NCBI RefSeq assembly: GCF_027943255.1
Contig: NC_072893.1
Coordinates: forward strand, 62,280,001-62,344,000
Direction of reading: 5' to 3'
From: Anastrepha obliqua
Taxonomy: Eukaryota > Arthropoda > Insecta > Diptera > Tephritidae
Length of the DNA: 64,000 bases
In this document: positions 32,143 to 42,904 of the stretch, piece after piece
How the letters are laid out: every line of letters starts with the position of its first letter
Numbering within the stretch: the first letter of the stretch is position 1
Made by a program: the position numbers and the translations under genes
Notes under the pieces: generated by a model
The model's input: the letters and a program-made list of their open reading frames with translations, nothing else
The model's database searches: none
Told to the model about the DNA's origin: nothing

Positions 32143-33060
32143 TTCCGAGCAGGCAAGATCGGGAAGAGGGAGAGTAGGCACGGATATACATAGATACCCT
32201 GTCTTCACCGACGGATCCAAGATGGAGTCTGGAGTAGGAGCGTGGGCTTACTCTAAGTCAGCCAGTATTTCGGTATCCTTCAAGCTGTCGAAAACAAGCA
32301 GCGCTTTTCAAGCAGAGGTTTAGATACCTCTGTTTTCACTGACGGATCCAAAATGGAGTCTGGAGTGGGAGCGGGGGTTTACTCTAAGTCAGCCAGCATT
32401 TCGGTCTCCTTTAAACTGCCGGAACAAGCAGCGTTTTTCAAGCAGAGGTCTTGGCGATACTGCAGGCATGCAAAATGCTTCGGGATCGCTGTTGGGAGGG
32501 AGACATTAATATTTTTTCCGATAGTCAAGCTGCGATCAAGGCCCTTTAACGCCGTATTGCAGCTCTCTTCTGGTGAACTCCTGTAAGGAGGAACTCAAGC
32601 GTCTCGAACGTGCAGGAAACATTTCCTTTATCAGGAATGTAGAAGGAAATTAAATTGCCAACGAGCTTGCCAGGAAGTGGTCGACAGAATCGGTTTCAGC
32701 TGTCCCCTTCTCAGACATCGGTGTCCCCTTGACCCGTTGTTAAAGGGAAACTACACAATTTCTTTCTAAAAAAGCGCAAGACAGATGAAGGTATGTCTCA
32801 TCGTGTGCTATTTCGAAAACACTATTGGCTCAATACGATAGATACAAAACGCTTAAGGTGATGGGAATTCCTCGCCATTCAATTTCCAAACTCATTGCGG
32901 TGTTTACTGGTCACTGGGTGATCGGCACTCATGCGGAGAAGCTTGTAATTCCGTACAATCCCTATTGCAGTGTCCACATTATGTCATCAAAACGGCACGT
33001 AAGTGCTACTTGAAGTGTACCTGGGGTACTCTTACCATCTTACCTACCTATCTACCTAAT
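32143..33060 (+). mobile_element. Non-LTR retrotransposon fragment, family A, with duplicated RNase H start
   Basis: Starts at GAGCAGGCAAGAT, the sequence just upstream of RNase H in the 39221-40662 copy. The first ~130 bp of RNase H (FTDGSKMESGVGA...) occur twice in tandem, 32192-32321 and 32322-32451. The rest is broken by frameshifts but FSDSQAAIKA-, ISKLIAVFTGHWVIGTHAEK and PYNPYC can be followed to 32970. A deletion then joins it to the 3' end (CACGTAAGTGCTACTTGAAG ... TTACCTACCTATCTACC). Dead copy. Confidence 0.8.
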
Positions 33061-33422
33061 ATCACAAATGGTACGAAACATGCACCGTGCAGTAGTTTTA
33101 TAAAAAAATCATGATTTCTCAACGAATTGGCCGGACATGAAAAATTTGGATTTCGATTTACTGGTTCAGTATTTTCTTGTAATAAAAAAAAAAAAACCAA
33201 AGAGCAACGAAAAGGCTATGTTTACAAAGTCAATGCTGCATGTGAAGAAGTGCCACTGATTGCGACAAGCAGACGTGAACGATTTTAAGTTATTCAATGT
33301 ACATATTACATGGCCTTTGGAGGAAAAAGATTTTTTGAAATTTTATGTCAGGAAAATTGTAGAAAAGTATGGAATTTGAGTAAAAGGTGTTAATTGCTAC
33401 ATTCAATAAAAAATTTTTTTTA
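33061..33422. other. Gap without recognisable gene
   Basis: Nothing recognised on either strand. Confidence 0.35.
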
Positions 33423-33690
33423 ACAATGATAGGTGCGTAACTATCATTCAGGGGGCATAGGTTCGAATCTCCGGATGACACCAAAATGAAGAAAAAGGTT
33501 TTCTCTAATAGCGGTCGCCTCTCCGCAGGCAATGGCAAACCTCCGAATGTATTTCTGGCATGAAAAAGCTTCTCATAAAACCCCATTTACCGTTCGGTGT
33601 CGGCTTAAAACTGTAGGTCTCGCCATTTGTGGAACAACATCAAATACGAGGAGGAACTCGGCCAAAGACTTAAACAGGAGTGTATCCGCC
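33423..33690 (+). mobile_element. SINE copy, head truncated
   Basis: Retains GGTGCGTAACTATCATTC, the B box GGTTCGAATCTC, TAATAGCGGTCGCCTC, GGCAATGGCAAACCTCCG and CTCGGCCAAA...CCGCCAATTATT. The A box is missing. Confidence 0.8.
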
Positions 33691-33832
33691 AATTATTTGT
33701 TATTGTGTTTTCAAATTCAAATTGGCGGCTGTGCAGCGGTTTTGGTATTACGTAGTTGTTTTTGGAAGGCGCACGCCAGTTAATTTAAATGTGTCCCGAT
33801 TTTTTTATTTTTTATTTGCAGATAATATTTAT

Positions 33833-34350
33833 ACAACAGATGGCGTAACTTGATTATTATTCCATCGATCCACATTTCCAAACATTCATTGGAGAGCTAC
33901 TGTCGTAAGGCACAAACGTCAGTATAAGTTTTTTATTTGAAGCGTAAACAACAATATTTTTACCACACTTGAAAATGTCGAATTTCGTGCCAAATAATGT
34001 GTTTTTGTGGGGAATTCTTTAATATGAAGAAAAAAGCAGCCGAAAGTCATGGTATCTTGGTGGAAGTTTATGGTGAGCATGCTCTAGCTGAGCGAACGTG
34101 CCAGAAGTGGTTTGCACGCTTTAAAAGTGGTGATTTTGGCTTGGAAGACGAAGAACGCGAGGGTGCGCCGCCAAAGTTCATGGATACCGAATTGGAGGAA
34201 TTGCTCGATCAAGATCCGGCTCAAACGCAAGAAGAGGTTGCAAAAACTTTGGGAGTTGATCAATCAACCATTTCCAAACGTTTAAAAGCCATGGGAATGA
34301 TCCGAAATTCAAATTTCGAAAAAAAAACCGCACGAACTTATTCATAGTCC
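33833..34350 (+). mobile_element. Non-autonomous deletion derivative of the intact mariner
   Basis: Matches 7077-7562 with two substitutions by eye plus an 11-bp deletion, then jumps to 8288 and continues to the right terminal repeat, ending at 34350 before TA. The left terminal repeat (27 bp) is exactly missing, so this copy should be immobile. 725 bp of the parent, encoding the linker and catalytic domain, are deleted. Confidence 0.9.
33997..34347 (+). CDS. Open frame for mariner DNA-binding domain only
   Basis: The original start (ATG at about 33975) runs into a stop because of the 11-bp deletion, but the ATG at 33997 reads MCFCGEFFNMKKKAAES and so re-enters the parental frame. Residues 10-100 keep both helix-turn-helix motifs (KKKAAESHGILVEVYGEHAL; QEEVAKTLGVDQSTISKRL) with a single change (R to G after SH). 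After GMIR the deletion junction adds a short new tail (NSNFEKKTARTYS) whose stop codon lies in the terminal repeat. No catalytic residue is present. Such a product could in principle bind the terminal repeats of the parent without cutting; expression and effect are untested. It may equally be an inert relic. Confidence 0.6.
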   Translation: MCFCGEFFNMKKKAAESHGILVEVYGEHALAERTCQKWFARFKSGDFGLEDEEREGAPPKFMDTELEELLDQDPAQTQEEVAKTLGVDQSTISKRLKAMGMIRNSNFEKKTARTYS

Positions 34351-34352
34351 TA

Positions 34353-35528
34353 TTAATTATATTATATCTAGAAAATTATATACTTATAAGATATCCTGAT
34401 TTTTGGATTTTTCGCGCAATTAAAAAAAAAATTATAAAAAAAGTTGTAAAAACTGTAATGATTATAAATTAAACTTCCACCCAAGTCAACCTATTCAACC
34501 AGATGTGCAAAGAGAAAACATGCATCCAAATAGTTAAATACAACCCTAGTACGCACACATTCACATACAAACGTTCAAGGAATTTTCTGTCATTAAAAGG
34601 CTTGGTTGAATAATCACTATAAACTAACGCCATGTGACACAAATTTTCACATTTCCGGCTCTTAATCATCGTACATTTACCTATGTGTTGCTCACACGTC
34701 CTGGCTGCTGAGTACAGAATGTGAATTAGTGCCTATAAAAGTTTATATCAGCATGCAGGTGCACGCATGAATAAAAATCGCAAACTACATAAGTGTTGGA
34801 ATATCGGCCTGTATGTACATATGCATGCTTGTATGTATTTATACGTAATTGGTAATAGGTGAGCACAAACAAGTTGAATGGAATACTTATTGCGGTATAC
34901 ATTGCCGTGCTTATGCGTTTACTGTTACACAGAATGATTAATATTTAGATTCAAAGCTGAGCCTTTTTCTTAATTATGGCTATGACTGCCATTGTCTGTT
35001 CTATGTGGGTGTATTGAATCTTAGAATACCATTTAAATGCTTATTTAGGGTCTTAATGCGAATGTCGTCCTTTAAGGAAACTAAGTTTTTTACTTAGCAA
35101 TAATGCAAAGCAAAGAGGGAGGATTACTAACAAGAATCGCAGTTTTGATAGTACAATGGAGACTAGTGGATTTGTTTTTAAAATCAAGTTTTAGTTTAAC
35201 ATAAAATTTAAATTCTGCTAAGACTAAGTTATCGACTTATAAACAAAATAGGAGTAATAGGGCAATCGCATAGGAGAAATGTATTTGTAGTACTAAATAA
35301 CTGTGCTAAGCAACTTTGCAGTTTTTTTTGTAGAATATTCACACTTGAAAATTCGAAATGTGAAAAAAATTCCGTTCTTTCAAAATTTATAGCTCGAAAA
35401 TTGTTAGACCAACAAGTAAAAGTTCTTCATGCAAAATTTTAGGAAAAAGCTCAAGTTTTTTATTAATAAAAAAGAAATGAAAATATAATGATTTGTTAAT
35501 CATATGTTTGAGCACTAATTCTGGAAAA
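34353..35528. other. Gap without recognisable gene
   Basis: No motif or element end recognised; AT-rich. Confidence 0.35.
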
Positions 35529-35529
35529 G

Positions 35530-36260
35530 ACTTTACTTCACCCCTTCCACTTGACAGCTTCTGTAGAGGGGACTGAGGGGGAAGTTGAGTCTGGCTGCAT
35601 GCTCCCCTACCTTCCTATGACCTATAAGGCTTGCAGTGATGCGTGAAATGTTTGGTCGAAGCATTCTAACAGGTCATTCGTCGTTTGGATTTTGGACGAC
35701 GGCCATGTGTTTTTTGTTGTAATACATGTAGTAAATTGCTTCCACCTTCTTTCGGCTACAGCATGATAGTGTCAAGCAATGGGTACTTTTATTGTGTTGA
35801 GTGGGTTAGCGACTGCCACCGCGTCTGTTATTTCTAGTGTCGAACCTTTCCTTGCTAGCTCATCCGCTATCTCATTTCCCCGCATGTTCCTATGACCGGG
35901 AACCCATATCAGAGTAATTTTAAGCGCATGACTAAGCAATTACAGTTCCTCTCTACCCTTTAAGACTAGTTTGGAAATGTTGGAGTTGGAGTATGAGGCC
36001 TTGATAGCTGCTTGACGGTCTGAAAAGATAGCTACTTTTGCACCAACTTCCTTGTAGAGTTTTAGTGACTTGCATGTTTCTCTGATCGCTAAAAGTTCTG
36101 CCTGGAACACGCTGCCATAGTCAGAAAGTCGAACTGACTGAGATACGTTGAGCGGCTCCGAATCAAAGCCAGCTCCCACACCACAGTTCATCTTAGAACC
36201 GTCCGCAACCGTATAGATTTCAATATCGTATCTTTCAATCACCTTTTCTTTGCCCCATTC
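35530..36260 (-). mobile_element. RNase H relic of a non-LTR retrotransposon, family C
   Basis: Minus strand: VADGSKMNCGVGAGF (T of TDGS changed to A), VFQAELLAIRE, IFSDRQAAIKASYS (S to R after D), a stop after GREEL (35940), then LIWVPGHRNMRGNEIADELARKG, the complete H/D motif. Downstream the frame decays (stops near 35790 and 35580). It resembles the 13796-15362 element more than families A or B. Confidence 0.75.
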
Positions 36261-37364
36261 GGCTCTCGGTGGAAAACGTTTTGTTTTATTCCCAAAATAT
36301 TTCTTAATATTCTTAATGTAAATTATCCTTTATTGCATTTCCTTGATGGTTTTTGCCTCGATCCTTAGATCAAAAAAATGGCACTTCCCTTTAATATAAC
36401 AAACTGGTTGTACGTATTTTATTTCATGCCGGTAGCTCAACTACTTTGTTCAAAGGTGAGACTGATTGTGAATCTAATTATAGTTCTTAAAAACTAACTA
36501 ACTAACTAGCAGTGGGGCCTGCTGTTGATTGCTGCTTGGTGGGCACTATGAGCTTACGATCAGCAGATATTTATTCCCTGGTAGGCACAACTATTTTTTT
36601 TTTAGCGTAAACGACACAAAGGGTAAATTTTACCGCAATTCATAAACTTTTTTCCACAAGCAGAGTTAAAGGTTTATTTAACCTTTTTTTGTTAGTATTT
36701 AAAATGAATTTTTCATGAATTAGTAAATTTAAAATAAATTTTTTAATTCAATTTATTCGAAGGTATCAAATAATTCAATAACCTGATTCGACTTTGTTCA
36801 TATAAAGAATATTTTATCAGAAATAGTTTTGCGTTCTAAAGAAAAAAATTATAGCGAAAAATTTATCTTAGGCCTCAGAAAACTGCATAAACGAAAAATA
36901 AAGTGGGAATATTTTATAAATTACAAATTTATAAAAAATTAATTAAATATGAGTTAGTAGTTAATTGGCTAATTGCATTATATGGTTTTTGCAGTAGTTT
37001 GAACTACATTTTTGTATTAAATTAATTAAAATAAAAAAAATAAAAATAAATAAATAGTCAAATAGTCTACTTTCTTTTGACGCTGACAGTGTCTACGTAC
37101 GGTTTTGTCGAAGATGATTTCTTATCTTTTTTAATCCCACATCTGTTGGAGTAACAATGGAAATGTAGTCTAGAAGTCGGCCTCTAAAAGAAAGCGAGGG
37201 GAACATTTTTTATCTGATTTGGATGATCAAATAATTGACTTTGATGGCGATGATAGTGTCCTATACTTGTCAATATTTGGTGCACACTTTCCCTTGTCGT
37301 TGGCTGTATATGCAAAAAAGTACGCGAACTACACACTGGGGTAAAAAAATGCAAAATTTCTTAG
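36261..37364. other. Gap without recognisable gene
   Basis: AT-rich; short ORFs without motif. Confidence 0.35.
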
Positions 37365-37366
37365 TA

Positions 37367-38293
37367 AAGGGTGTTTTTTTAGAGGTTAGGTTTTCAAGTT
37401 GGCACCACTTTTTTTGTAGATGGTCTTTTTGACAGCTGTCACTTGATTTATGCTCAGTTTGGGTTGCCATTTCATAATGAATAGACTTACACCTGAACAA
37501 CGTTTGCAAATCGTGCAAATTTATTACGAAAATAATGGTTCGGTTCGCGCGACGCATCGAAGAAAATTTTGTTCAGCGATGAAGCTCACTTTTGGTTGAA
37601 TGGGTATGTCAATAAGCAAAATTGTCGCATTTGGAATGAACATTATCCACAAGCCATTGCTGAGACGCCGTTACATCCTCAAAAAGTCAATGTTTGGTGT
37701 GCTCTATGGGCAGAGGGAATCATTGGTCCATATTTCTTTAAAAATGAAGCCGGCCATAATGTTACAGTCAATGGAGAGCGCTATAGAGCCATGATTAATG
37801 ACTTTTTCGTGCCTGAATTGGACGATGTTGATGTGGACGACCTTTGGTTCCAACAAGACGGCGCTACATGCCATACAGCCAACGCAACAATCGATGTATT
37901 GAAGGAAACTTTTGGTGAGCGCATTATCTCGCGCCGTGGACCTGTGGCGTGGCCTCCAAGATCGTGCGATATAACACCGCTGGACTATTTCTTGTGGCGC
38001 TATGTGAAGTCGCTTGTCTACGCAGATAAGCCCGAGATGATTGACGTCTTGGAAGAGAATATTCGGCGCGTTATTGCTGACATACGGCCCCAATTGCTGC
38101 AAAAAGTGGTCGAAAATTGGGCCTCTCTGCTGGAATTTATTCGAGCCAGCCGCGGCGGCCACTTGCCCGAAATCATTTTTAAAGCATAATGGCAAACCCT
38201 TATCTTTATAATAAAGCTAAATTCTTGGCCATAACATTAAATTATATACGTTTTATTTCATCTTGAAAACCTAACCTCTAAAAAAACACCCTT
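37367..38293 (+). mobile_element. DD41D element with perfect ends and an internal deletion
   Basis: Perfect inverted repeats of about 32 bp (starting AAGGGTGTTTTTTTAGAGG) and TA at 37365-37366 and 38294-38295. From the ATG at 37476 about 28 codons of the N-terminal HTH are intact (MNRLTPEQRLQIVQIYYENN), then at ACGCATCGAAGAAAATT a deletion removes most of the two HTH motifs and shifts the frame into the catalytic domain. Total length 927 bp. Confidence 0.88.
37569..38189 (+). pseudogene. DD41D transposase catalytic domain, open but cut off from its start
   Basis: The frame reads LFSDEAHFWLNGYVNKQNC (first D), WFQQDGATCHT (second D), WPPRSCDITPLDYFLW (third D), and ends normally with SRGGHLPEIIFKA. 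The spacing of the last two aspartates is 41 residues. All catalytic residues are intact, but no in-frame ATG precedes them; the true start at 37476 is out of frame by the deletion. By comparison the copy at 21236 has lost the first D, so this one is the better guide to the family. It has lost the DNA-binding region and is not autonomous. Confidence 0.85.
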
Positions 38294-38295
38294 TA

Positions 38296-39210
38296 CAAGT
38301 ATTTACCACCTCGGGTACTACAAATTTATGAAGTTTATAAAAATCTGTCATCTAAATATATGCATCCAAAAATATTTGTAAAGCTTACAGCTCGAAATTT
38401 CTGAACCGGAACTTTGTCAAATAAATTTTTTGCCACACAAATATGCTCATGTAATGGATCAGTAAATGCCATAACTCATGCAAATCGATAGGCATCCGAA
38501 CAACATATGTATGTATGTATTTATTACCAATACCAATACATTTGAACTACAGATTTATTTTATTTGTTTTGGGTTTTGTTTAGATGCAAAAGTGGGCCAG
38601 CATAGACAATAGCCACAGCTGGTGATGACTACAACAAAGTGTGCTCATATGCCAAAACTTCACAAGCACCACTACATTGACAATGTGCTGTTTACAATTT
38701 AGTTACTATTTGTGGCAAAAATACGAATGTATTGACATAACGAAATACGAGTGGACTGCTGTGACGGGACTGACAATGTGACAGAAGAAGAAGTAGTGGA
38801 AGGAAGGCATATGCGTATAAAAGTAAATTAGAAATGAAAATAAAAAATAACTGTACGTATAAGCGCATTAGGCTGGTGGCCCAGCGTTTGGCATTTAGTT
38901 TAATAAACTCAAAACTTTTTTATGCGAAATTTGATTTTTAAATATTAAAATTATAGCAACAGCAAAGACAATCTTTCGGCAAATAACGGCAAAAGTTCTA
39001 GTGCATTCCAGTCACGAAAATGTTTTTTATCAAAAAAGGGATTAGAACGCAGGGATTTGCTTTAACAAAAATCTTACCAAAATCTATACAAATGTGGGAG
39101 TAAATTGCTTTGAAATTTACATCAACGAAACCTTAACATATTTTTCTATTAACAAATGAAACCTGAGAAAGTATGTCAAAAAAAAAAAGTGTTTTTGCAT
39201 ACTATTTGAT
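38296..39210. other. Gap without recognisable gene
   Basis: Nothing recognised; TATGTATGTATT microsatellite at 38507-38522. Confidence 0.35.
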
Positions 39211-39220
39211 GTCAATAATA

Positions 39221-40662
39221 GGTAGGTAGGTAGGTAAGATGGCAAGAGTACCCCAGGTACACTTCAAGTAGCACTTACGTGTCGTTTTGATACCATAATG
39301 TGGACCACTACCTGTGAAAGGATTTAGGAAAGAGAAAAACCGTCTACAGCCATCCAGTGCTGTTGATGTAGTGGAAGAGAGAAAAGGGATCTAGGCTTCA
39401 AATCATCCCGAAAGGGCACGCTGAGGAATCTCAAGCGCCTAGCCGCCAGAGCCGGACATTTGCAGAGAAAGTGTTCCACAGTCTCTTTCTCTACAGGATC
39501 CCCACAGATTCTGCAATAGGGATTGTACGGAATTACAAGCTTCTCCGCATGAGTGCCGATCACCCAGTGACCAGTGAACACCGCAATGAGTTTGGAAATT
39601 GAATGGCGGAGGATTCCCATCACCTTAAGCGTTCTGTTTCTATCGTATTGAGGCCATAGTGTTTTCGTAATAGCACACGATGAGACAGACCTCCATCTGT
39701 CTTGCGCTTTTTTTAAAAAGAAATTGTGTAGTTTCTCTTTAACAACGGTCAAGGGGACACCGATGTCTGAGAAGGGGACAGCTGTAACCGGTTCTACCGA
39801 CCCCTTCCTGGCAAGCTCATCGGCAATTTCATTTCCCTCTATATTTCTGTACCCAGGAACCCATATAAGGGACATGTTTCCTGCTTGTTCGAGATGTTTG
39901 AGTTCCTCTTTACAGGAGTTAACCAGAAGAGAGCTGCAATACGGCGACGATAGGGCCTTGATTGCAGCTTGGCTAACGGAAAAAATATTAATGTCTCCCT
40001 CCCAACTGCGATCCCGAAGCATTTTGCATGCCTGCAGTATCGCGTAGACCTCTGCTTGAAAAACGCTGCTCGTTTCCGGCAGTTTAAAGGAGACCGAAAT
40101 GCTGCCTGATTTAGAGTAAACCCCCGCTCCCACTCCAGACTCCATTTTGAATACGTCAGTAAAAACAGAGGTATCTATATCTATATCCGTACCGACTCTC
40201 CCCTCCCTCCAGTCTTGCCTGCTCGGAAAGCTAGCATAACCCTAAAAGCAGAGTTTGCGGATGGAGAGGTCAGTTCAAATAACAGAGAAGTAAGGGGAGA
40301 TCTGCTTCAAGATGCTACTATGTTCTACAGGAAGTTGTCTCCAAAGGCCAATTTTCTTCAACTTAATAGCACTCTGAGCAGCAATAGATTTAACCTGCAG
40401 ATCCGCAGGAAGTAAGTGCAGAATAACGTTGAGCGCAGCAGTGGGACATGTTCTGCAAGCACCAGCGATGTCCACACATGCAGTTCTCTGCAACCTCTTT
40501 AGTTTAGTGGTGTTGTAGCCCTTCTGAAGAGCTACCCGCCAAACTAGGCAACCGTATGTGAAGATTGGCTGACTCACTAAGTTGTACATCCAAAGTACGA
40601 CACGCGGCTTAAGACCCCATTTATTGCCGAACATAGATTTACTGGCGTAGCAGGCTATATTG
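39221..40662 (-). mobile_element. 5'-truncated non-LTR retrotransposon, family A, with target duplication
   Basis: A 10-bp direct repeat GTCAATAATA (39211-39220 and 40663-40672) brackets the copy. The minus strand reads the RT thumb (SKSMFGNKWGLKPRVVLWMY, RLQRTACVDIAGACRTCPTA; ORF 40667-40275), a stop, then a 273-codon ORF (40142-39324) with RNase H and C-terminal region. In RNase H the TDGS motif is TDVF and FSDSQ is FSVSQ, so two key positions are lost; GNEIADELARKG is intact. The Cys/His cluster CRICGDPVEKETVEHFLCKC is intact. The 3' end is (TACC)n. A clean example of target-primed insertion, but dead. Confidence 0.9.
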
Positions 40663-40684
40663 GTCAATAATAATATACAATAAA

Positions 40685-40775
40685 ATCAAAACGATCGCAT
40701 CTTATTTAAAAAAAAAAAAAATTCCTAAAAAATAGCTATAAAAAATGAGTATTTGACCAGACTACTACCATAAAG
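40685..40775 (+). mobile_element. Right-end fragment of a second TTAA-type repeat
   Basis: AAAACGATCGCATCTTATTT followed by a poly-A and GACCAGACTACTACCATAA parallels 59698-59782 (AAAACGATCGCATTTTATTT ... CACCGGACTACTACCTTAA). The left end was not found. Confidence 0.5.
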
Positions 40776-41030
40776 CTGATATATTTTTTACCAAGTTTCA
40801 CCACATTTTTATAGCCATGAACTTCTTGGAATTCTGAACATTCATTGTTCACTTATGTCTATATGATTTACTTTAAAACAGGACAATGACAACCATAAGG
40901 AACCATGGATTTGTATCGCCTTTAGTAGCATTTTCGAAGTTATTAACTCACTGCCGAGTTTTGTGGAGTTCTTCGCAAGTTGACCATTGTGTTGGAAAAA
41001 GCTTGAGAAATTTGCTCAGTGAGAGCGCAA

Positions 41031-41135
41031 AATGAAGAAAAAGTGTTTTCTAATAGCGGTCGCCCCTCGGCAGGCAATGGCAAACCTCCGAGTATATCTG
41101 CCGTTCAGAATCGGCTTGAAACTGTAGGTCCCTGT
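41031..41135 (+). mobile_element. SINE body fragment
   Basis: TTCTAATAGCGGTCGCCCCT, GGCAGGCAATGGCAAACCTC and CGGCTTGAAACTGTAGGTCC match the SINE body; the head and tail are absent. Confidence 0.75.
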
Positions 41136-41294
41136 ATTTTCATCTATAAAACATCCTAGGTAACAATCCTGGTGTATACCTATGAAACCGGCACTCTAAC
41201 ATAGTTGGATCTAGCTGCAATATATAAGAACTTTCGAACTTTACTTACAACATCCAGTTCACAATAATATTATAAATAATTTCGACAACAATTC

Positions 41295-41605
41295 ATGACC
41301 AATGAATTGAAATGCGCTTTATGTGCTTTAAAATCGCTGAGAATATCAAAACGGACAAAAGAGCAAAGTGATCGCAGCGAAGTGTGCAAAGTAAATTTAA
41401 ATGTTAACGACGCAATACACAATGCAATTTATTCAGTAGCTTCAGGTGATTACCATCTTCTTACTTGGACGAAAAGTAACTTCAACTGATGGCAAACACG
41501 ACACGAAAATTGAAGAGTTGATGCTCAAAAATCATCTAGTGACAAGTAGAAGCCACGCTGATGCTGTTGAAATTTCTCTTGTACCACCCCAAAGAATTTT
41601 GAAAG
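41295..41605 (+). other. Unidentified exon-like coding stretch with a splice donor
   Basis: The ATG at 41295 opens MTNELKCALCALKSLRISKR and runs to YSVASGDYHLLTWTK (about 41474). Shifting by one base continues as VTSTDGKHDTKIEELMLKNH and SRSHADAVEISLVPPQ..RILKDI to 41603, where GTAAGT follows (41607). The sequence has non-repetitive amino-acid composition and no similarity to the transposases or LINEs here. The segment DG..TKIEELMLKNHLV loosely recalls the C-terminal part of extended Tudor domains, a weak hypothesis. The internal frameshift argues for a pseudogene or a missed intron. I cannot name it. Confidence 0.35.
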
Positions 41606-41639
41606 ATATATGTAAGTATTACCTGAAAATGTAAGCCTT

Positions 41640-41960
41640 ACTTGCAGTCGATTGCTTTTTCACAATTTTTTCAGATTCTAATGGTCATGTTATTATTTTT
41701 GAAAAATAGGTATGTTAGTAAGTTGAGATAGTTTTTACGAATTAAAATTTGGACTAAATAAGTATTGCTTTACAGGTTAAGTATTCCATGAATTAAATTA
41801 CATTTTAATTTTATAGAGAACTTTCAATGGGAAAAAGTTACATTTTGTGTAAATTTTTATTGTATAAAATGCATAAATTTTGCTAATCATATACAGAGAC
41901 CAATTATGTTTTAGATCCATAAAAAATATTTAGCAAAAGTCGAAATTTTAAAATTCTCTC
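41640..41960. other. AT-rich gap
   Basis: Nothing recognised. Confidence 0.35.
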
Positions 41961-41964
41961 ACGC

Positions 41965-42830
41965 ATTTAGCCGTCTCTTCACTGACGGATCCAAGATGGA
42001 ATCGGGAGTCGGAGCAGAGGTTTTCTCTAAATCAGCCAATTTATCTATCTCCTTTAAACTGCCGAATATTGATAGTGTTTTTTCAGGCAGAAGTCTTTGC
42101 TATTCTGCAGACACGTAGAATGCTTAGGAAATTCAAAAGCGAGAAAGATATAAACATTTTTGTGATAGTCGAGGCGCAATCAAGGCTCTGACGATGCCAT
42201 GGTGCAGATCAAAACTGGCCAACTTCTGTAAAGAGGAGGTTAAATTTAAATCTCTTGGGTGTGCAGGTAACATTTCGCTGATCTGAGTTCCAGGAAATAG
42301 GAATATAGAGGGAAATGAAGTTGTCAGGTCATGGTCAACTGAATTGGTCTCAGACGTATCCCACACGGTCACCAGGTTGCACAACTTGTTTTCAAGAAAG
42401 CGCAGAACAGATGGAGCTCAATTTTTATCGTGTGCTATTTCGAAAACCATTTGGCTCCAGTTCAATAGATGCAAGACGTAGACAGTCTTGGGGACAACAC
42501 CCCATTCAATTTCCAAGCTCGTAGCTGTGTTTGACGGTCCTTGGACGATTGCCACACACGTGGAAAAGCTAGGTTTACTATTTCATCATCATTTATCAGA
42601 GAAGGATACTGTTGAGTACTTTTTTTATAGATTTCTGGGCCTGGAAGCTATACGATTAAGATCGCTGAGTGCTTCTTTCTCCGACAGCCTGAGACACTGC
42701 GCTAATTTAAATCCCATCAATCTTCTCCTTTACATCGACAGCTGTACATATATCTGTCCATTGGAAGTTTGAAAATGGCGCTGTAGCACTACTTAGGAAT
42801 GCCGGACTAGTGCCTGCCTACCTTAGCAAT
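41965..42830 (+). mobile_element. Non-LTR retrotransposon relic, family A, highly degraded
   Basis: Follows the family-A RNase H: TTCACTGACGGATCCAAGAT (TDGSKM), GGCAGAAGTCTTTGCTATTC, then INIF-DS-GAIKAL with breaks, then HSISKLVAVFDGPWTIATHV and EKDTVEYFFYRFLGLEA. Stops and frameshifts throughout. The 3' end is vague. Confidence 0.75.
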
Positions 42831-42904
42831 GTGCCTGAAAGAGATACGCTAACTCACACTGTTAACTAATTTTATTCCAAAGCCAACGCATTTGCCTGAT
42901 TTTC

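Noticed and set aside
32353..32586. 77-codon frame starting at ATG within family A
   Set aside because: It is only the frameshifted RNase H remnant of the retrotransposon, not a separate gene.
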